Shown here: one piece after another, positions 60,925 to 64,000 of the stretch
Layout: the number at the start of each line of letters is the position of its first letter
Position numbering within the stretch: the first letter of the stretch is position 1
Assembly: GCF_000317435.1 (NCBI RefSeq)
Contig: NC_019751.1
Span: forward strand, 4,898,001 to 4,962,000
Reading direction: 5' to 3'
Source of the DNA: Calothrix sp. PCC 6303
GTDB lineage: Bacteria; Cyanobacteriota; Cyanobacteriia; Cyanobacteriales; Nostocaceae
DNA: 64,000 bases
The notes under the pieces: generated by a model
Told to the model about the DNA's origin: nothing
Seen by the model: only the letters and a program-made list of their open reading frames with translations
The model's database searches: none
Position numbers and translations under genes: made by a program

Positions 60925-62034
60925 TTATTTATGAGTTGCAATAATATGTAAGTCGATATTTTGATAACGAATTAATTCCATTAACCTTTGAGTAAAAGAG
61001 CGTCTGATCCATCTTTTCCATCCAGGTTGCTGGCTTTCTCCAATCACAATTTGAGTAATATGTAACTTAGTTGCAAACTTGGCAATTTCTTCAGCGACAT
61101 TCTGACTAGTTCCCCGCAAAAATTCTCCACCAAATTCTTCACATAACTTAGAACTAGTTTCCACATGTAAACTCTCTTCTTTACTCAAAAAACGCTCCGG
61201 GTTAGAAATAAATACAGCATAAAGACGAGCATTCATATAATTAGCAATTCTTGCTCCCCGGCGTAATAATTGAATAGAATTAGGATAAGTAGAAAGGCAA
61301 ACTAAAACTCGTTCATGGATATTACAGCTAGCAACTGTAAAAGCCGAAGACTTCGCATCATCTTCAACTGTATCTGCAACTTCCCTTAAAGCGAGTTCTC
61401 GTAAAGCAATTAAATTACGACGTTGAAAGAAATTACCCAAAGATTGTTCGATTTTTTCTGGTGCGTAGATTTTGCCTTCCCGTAACCTTTCTTCCAAGGT
61501 TTCTGGAGTCACATCAATTACAACCACTTCATCGGCTTCATCAAGTAACCGATCAGGAATTCGTTCACGTACAACGATTCCGGTAATTCTAGCTACTATA
61601 TCATTTAGGCTTTCTAAATGTTGGATGTTGACCGTTGAATAAACATCAATCCCAGAAGACAAAATCACTTCGACATCCTGATAGCGCTTTTCTCTAGGCG
61701 ATCCAGGGACATTTGTATGGGCTAATTCATCCACCAAAACCAATTGAGGCGATCGCGTGATGATGGCATCAGTATCCATTTCGTTGAGAGTGACGTTATT
61801 AACTACTAAATCTTGTCGGGGAATCGCTTCCAAACCCACAGCTTTTTCCGCAGTCTCCCGACGACCATGGGTTTCCAAAATCCCAATCACCACATCCATC
61901 CCTTCTGTACGGATTTGATGCGCTTCCTCTAACATTTTATAGGTTTTGCCAACGCCGGGAGCCATACCAATAAATATCTTATGCTTACCGCGTCGAGATG
62001 AACGATTATATGTGGTGTCGGGAGAAGATAACAT
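60925..62034 (-). CDS. kdpD: Truncated KdpD (N-terminal domain plus USP domain only)
   Basis: A 369-aa protein. The frame reaches 62190, but the first 52 codons are Pro/Leu-rich translation of a heptamer repeat; ATG 62034 (MLSSPDTT) is the real start. The KdpD sensor domain (~15-230) has Walker A GMAPGVGKT and Walker B LVLVDELAHTN, followed by a universal-stress-like domain (~245-365). Membrane segments and histidine kinase are absent, as in the short KdpD of Anabaena. There, kdpD follows kdpABC; here no kdp ATPase gene precedes it. Its usual role is K+-stress regulation of a Kdp pump. Confidence 0.88.
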   Translation of the reverse strand: MLSSPDTTYNRSSRRGKHKIFIGMAPGVGKTYKMLEEAHQIRTEGMDVVIGILETHGRRETAEKAVGLEAIPRQDLVVNNVTLNEMDTDAIITRSPQLVLVDELAHTNVPGSPREKRYQDVEVILSSGIDVYSTVNIQHLESLNDIVARITGIVVRERIPDRLLDEADEVVVIDVTPETLEERLREGKIYAPEKIEQSLGNFFQRRNLIALRELALREVADTVEDDAKSSAFTVASCNIHERVLVCLSTYPNSIQLLRRGARIANYMNARLYAVFISNPERFLSKEESLHVETSSKLCEEFGGEFLRGTSQNVAEEIAKFATKLHITQIVIGESQQPGWKRWIRRSFTQRLMELIRYQNIDLHIIATHK

Positions 62035-62392
62035 ATAAAAAGGAGGGGGAGAAGAGGAGCAGGGGAAGCAGGGGAAGAAGAGGAGCAGGGGAAGCAAGGG
62101 GAGCAGGGGGAGCAGGGGAAGCAGGGGAAGAAGAGGAGCAGGGGGGGCAGGGAAATAAAATAAATAGCCGTCATGAACTGCGTACACCAAAACCCATGAA
62201 AAACGTTCTTTCCTACTGCCTACTGCCTTTTTTCAAGTCAGCTAATCATGGGAAAAACCCACAACCAAACATGAAAGTATGATAATTTCGTGGATGGTAC
62301 TCAAGGTAAACGTCTCTCTTTGTATTCAAACAAGATGCAATCTACTGTATTTTGGGAAAATCTAAATTTATAGATATAAATATAAATCTAAA
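62035..62392. other. Repeat-filled spacer (358 bp)
   Basis: Upstream of kdpD and of the epimerase. GGGAAGC/GGGGAGC heptamers fill 62041-62157, then TACTGCC heptamers (62213-62229) occur. The rest is AT-rich and probably holds the epimerase promoter. Confidence 0.65.
62041..62157. repeat. GGGGAAGCA/GAGGAGCA heptamer-type array
   Basis: About 14 G-rich units such as GGGGAAG, CAGGGGA and GGAGCAG. On the minus strand it stays open, extending the kdpD frame falsely by 52 codons. Confidence 0.85.
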
Positions 62393-63586
62393 ATGACTCA
62401 GTACGACTTTCAAACCCTAGCTCAACTTTACCGCGATACCTTACTAAATGATGTTCTCCCCTTTTGGGAAAAATACTCCCTTGATGAGAAAAATGGTGGT
62501 TACTTCACTTGTTTGAACCGTGAAGGGCAAGTTTACGATACCGATAAATTTATTTGGTTGCAAAATCGTCAGGTTTGGACGTTCTCCATGCTCTATAACC
62601 GTTGCGAACAGAGAGAAAACTGGTTACAAATCGCCAAACATGGAGCGGAATTTTTAGCAAAACACGGACGTGACGAGGAAGGAAACTGGTATTTTGCCCT
62701 GAACCAAGCAGGTACACCATTAGTACAACCTTACAATATTTTTTCTGATTGCTTTGCGGCAATGGCTTTTAGTCAGTATTCTATGGCATCTGGGGATAAA
62801 TCGGCGGAAGCGATCGCTATCCAAGCATACAATAATGTTTTACGTCGCAAAGACGACCCCAAGGGTAAATATACCAAAACCTATCCTGGTACACGCCCGA
62901 TGAAATCCCTGGCTGTCCCCATGATTCTGGCTAATTTATCTTTAGAAATGAGTTGGCTTTTACCAGAAACACAGCTAAATCAAGTCTTAGATCTCACAGT
63001 GAGTGAAGTTATGGGTGATTTCCTTGACAAAGAGCGAAGATTGATGTATGAAAACATTGCCCCCGACGGCTCACATCTTGACTGCTTTGAAGGCAGAATA
63101 ATTAATCCTGGACATGGCATTGAAGCAATGTGGTTTATTATGGATATCGCCCAACGTCGGGGAGATCAAGAAACTATTAGCCAAGCAGTGCAGGTAGTAT
63201 TAAATATTCTCGATTTTGCTTGGGACAAAGAATATGGTGGACTCTATTATTTTATGGATGCCGATGGTCATCCACCACAACAATTAGAATGGGATCAGAA
63301 ACTGTGGTGGGTACATTTAGAATCATTAGTAGCCTTGGCAATGGCTTATCGACTTACCCAGCGGCAAGAATGCTGGGAATGGTACCAAAAGCTGCATGAT
63401 TATAGTTGGTCACATTTTGCAGATCCAGAATTTGGCGAATGGTTTGGTTATCTCAACCGTCGCGGTGAAGTGTTGTTAAATCTCAAAGGCGGAAAATGGA
63501 AAGGTTGTTTTCATGTTCCCCGTGCCTTATTTCTTTGTTGGCAAGAGTTTGAAACTTTGAGTCTTACTGGGAAAACTACAGGATAG
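62393..63586 (+). CDS. N-acylglucosamine 2-epimerase (AGE) family protein
   Basis: A 397-aa (alpha/alpha)6-barrel enzyme. Conserved features: FLNREGQ-like [53 protein letters not shown] with catalytic His, and [15 protein letters not shown] with a second His. The family epimerises N-acetylglucosamine to N-acetylmannosamine or isomerises mannose or cellobiose. Cyanobacterial relatives of this length include true AGE enzymes. The precise sugar is not determined. It is followed by a cold-shock-type gene after 21 bp. Confidence 0.9.
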   Translation: MTQYDFQTLAQLYRDTLLNDVLPFWEKYSLDEKNGGYFTCLNREGQVYDTDKFIWLQNRQVWTFSMLYNRCEQRENWLQIAKHGAEFLAKHGRDEEGNWYFALNQAGTPLVQPYNIFSDCFAAMAFSQYSMASGDKSAEAIAIQAYNNVLRRKDDPKGKYTKTYPGTRPMKSLAVPMILANLSLEMSWLLPETQLNQVLDLTVSEVMGDFLDKERRLMYENIAPDGSHLDCFEGRIINPGHGIEAMWFIMDIAQRRGDQETISQAVQVVLNILDFAWDKEYGGLYYFMDADGHPPQQLEWDQKLWWVHLESLVALAMAYRLTQRQECWEWYQKLHDYSWSHFADPEFGEWFGYLNRRGEVLLNLKGGKWKGCFHVPRALFLCWQEFETLSLTGKTTG

Positions 63587-63607
63587 GTATAGATATGAAG
63601 GTATTGC

Positions 63608-64000
63608 ATGAAACCTGTTCTCAGAAAAGGGCAACTAACAACCTGGAAGGATGATAAAGGTTTTGGGTTTATCAAACCTGATGATGCTAGTAAAGAAGTT
63701 TTTTTGCACATCTCTGAACTGAAAGACTCAATTCGCCGTCCAAAACTCGGCGACACGATTTATTATTATGCTGTAGCCGAAAATGGGAAAAATCGCGCTT
63801 GTAATGCTTTCATTCTTGGAGCCAGAAGTAATTCAAATTCGATATCTTCGAGTTATGGAGTCAAATCAAATGGTATATCCACATTTCCATTTCCAGTTCT
63901 GGAGATATTATTATTATCGATTGTACCTCTGCTTGGTTCACTTCACTTTGCTTGGAAGATAGCACATCCGCTTCCACTCATTCCTTATCCGGTGATGAGT
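63608..64000 (+). CDS. Cold-shock domain plus DUF1294 membrane protein (3' end outside window)
   Basis: 131 residues are visible. The N-terminal cold-shock/OB domain (~1-70) has the RNP1-like KGFGFIKP and RNP2-like VFLHIS. A linker with Ser/Asn follows, then a hydrophobic stretch (PVLEILLLSIVPLLGSLHFAWKI, in parts) that starts the DUF1294 membrane region. Such proteins are inner-membrane proteins with a nucleic-acid-binding head; the role is unclear. The frame is open at the window end. The ATG at 63608 is the first Met in frame. Confidence 0.85.
   Translation, partial: MKPVLRKGQLTTWKDDKGFGFIKPDDASKEVFLHISELKDSIRRPKLGDTIYYYAVAENGKNRACNAFILGARSNSNSISSSYGVKSNGISTFPFPVLEILLLSIVPLLGSLHFAWKIAHPLPLIPYPVMS

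Noticed and set aside
61929-62174. Second frame through the G-rich heptamers
   Set aside because: Low-complexity translation of the repeat; no real protein.

Overview
The window looks like chromosomal DNA of a filamentous (Nostocales-type) cyanobacterium. Supporting signs: HIP1 octamers (GCGATCGC) are scattered through genes and spacers, spacers are AT-rich, and several contain heptamer repeats (CAGGGAA-, ACTGTTC- and GGCAGAA-type). Gene content agrees: ferredoxin-type sulfite reductase, IspH in its long cyanobacterial form, an SLH-domain envelope protein, a PatA-like response regulator, a histidine-kinase-less KdpD, type 2 IPP isomerase and many pentapeptide-repeat proteins. The species cannot be named from the sequence alone.

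Layout. 0-2.5 kb: end of a metallophosphoesterase, then a Zur-box-preceded COG0523 zinc GTPase and folE. 2.5-6.3 kb: a pentapeptide protein, two related envelope proteins (one with SLH repeats) and tRNA-Val(GAC). 6.4-13.8 kb: a minus-strand taxis cluster (PatA-like regulator, GAF-bearing MCP, CheA-receiver hybrid kinase). 13.8-15 kb: a gene-free spacer with repeats. 15-22.6 kb: SppA, IPP isomerase, a PAS histidine kinase, an ABC-2 permease and sulfite reductase. 22.8-28.2 kb: small envelope proteins and a substrate-binding-type gene split by a complete IS element. 28.3-33.8 kb: ClpC, a small conserved protein, an alpha/beta hydrolase and a TPR membrane protein.

33.8-37.4 kb is the accessory island of the window. 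It holds four toxin-antitoxin modules (RHH/PIN, ParD/ParE with a frameshifted toxin, AbrB/PIN, and a fourth antitoxin/PIN pair) plus a truncated duplicate of the fourth antitoxin. HIP1-containing repeats and a MITE separate them. It is followed by a coiled-coil/transmembrane/pentapeptide protein behind a CRP-like palindrome.

39-47.3 kb: SGNH hydrolase, IspH, a membrane protein, GalE, a signal-anchored protein, and an HU - CobD - degenerate flavoprotein run. 48-55 kb: an outer-membrane barrel protein, a DUF3616-like protein, a CHAD protein, a repeat-tailed small protein, an overlapping pair of small genes (one only 58 aa) and a 580-aa pentapeptide protein. 55.4-64 kb: a secreted zinc metalloprotease, a HAD hydrolase, twin Uma2 genes, an orphan short KdpD, an AGE-family epimerase and the start of a cold-shock/DUF1294 protein.

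The housekeeping links are ordinary (isoprenoids: idi2 and ispH; zinc/folate: COG0523 and folE; sulfur: sir; proteostasis: clpC, sppA). The more unusual biology is the island with its nested mobile repeats, the GAF domain with both cyanobacteriochrome-like cysteines, the IS insertion that can be reversed on paper to restore an in-frame gene, and a palindromic core shared by two MITEs with different ends.
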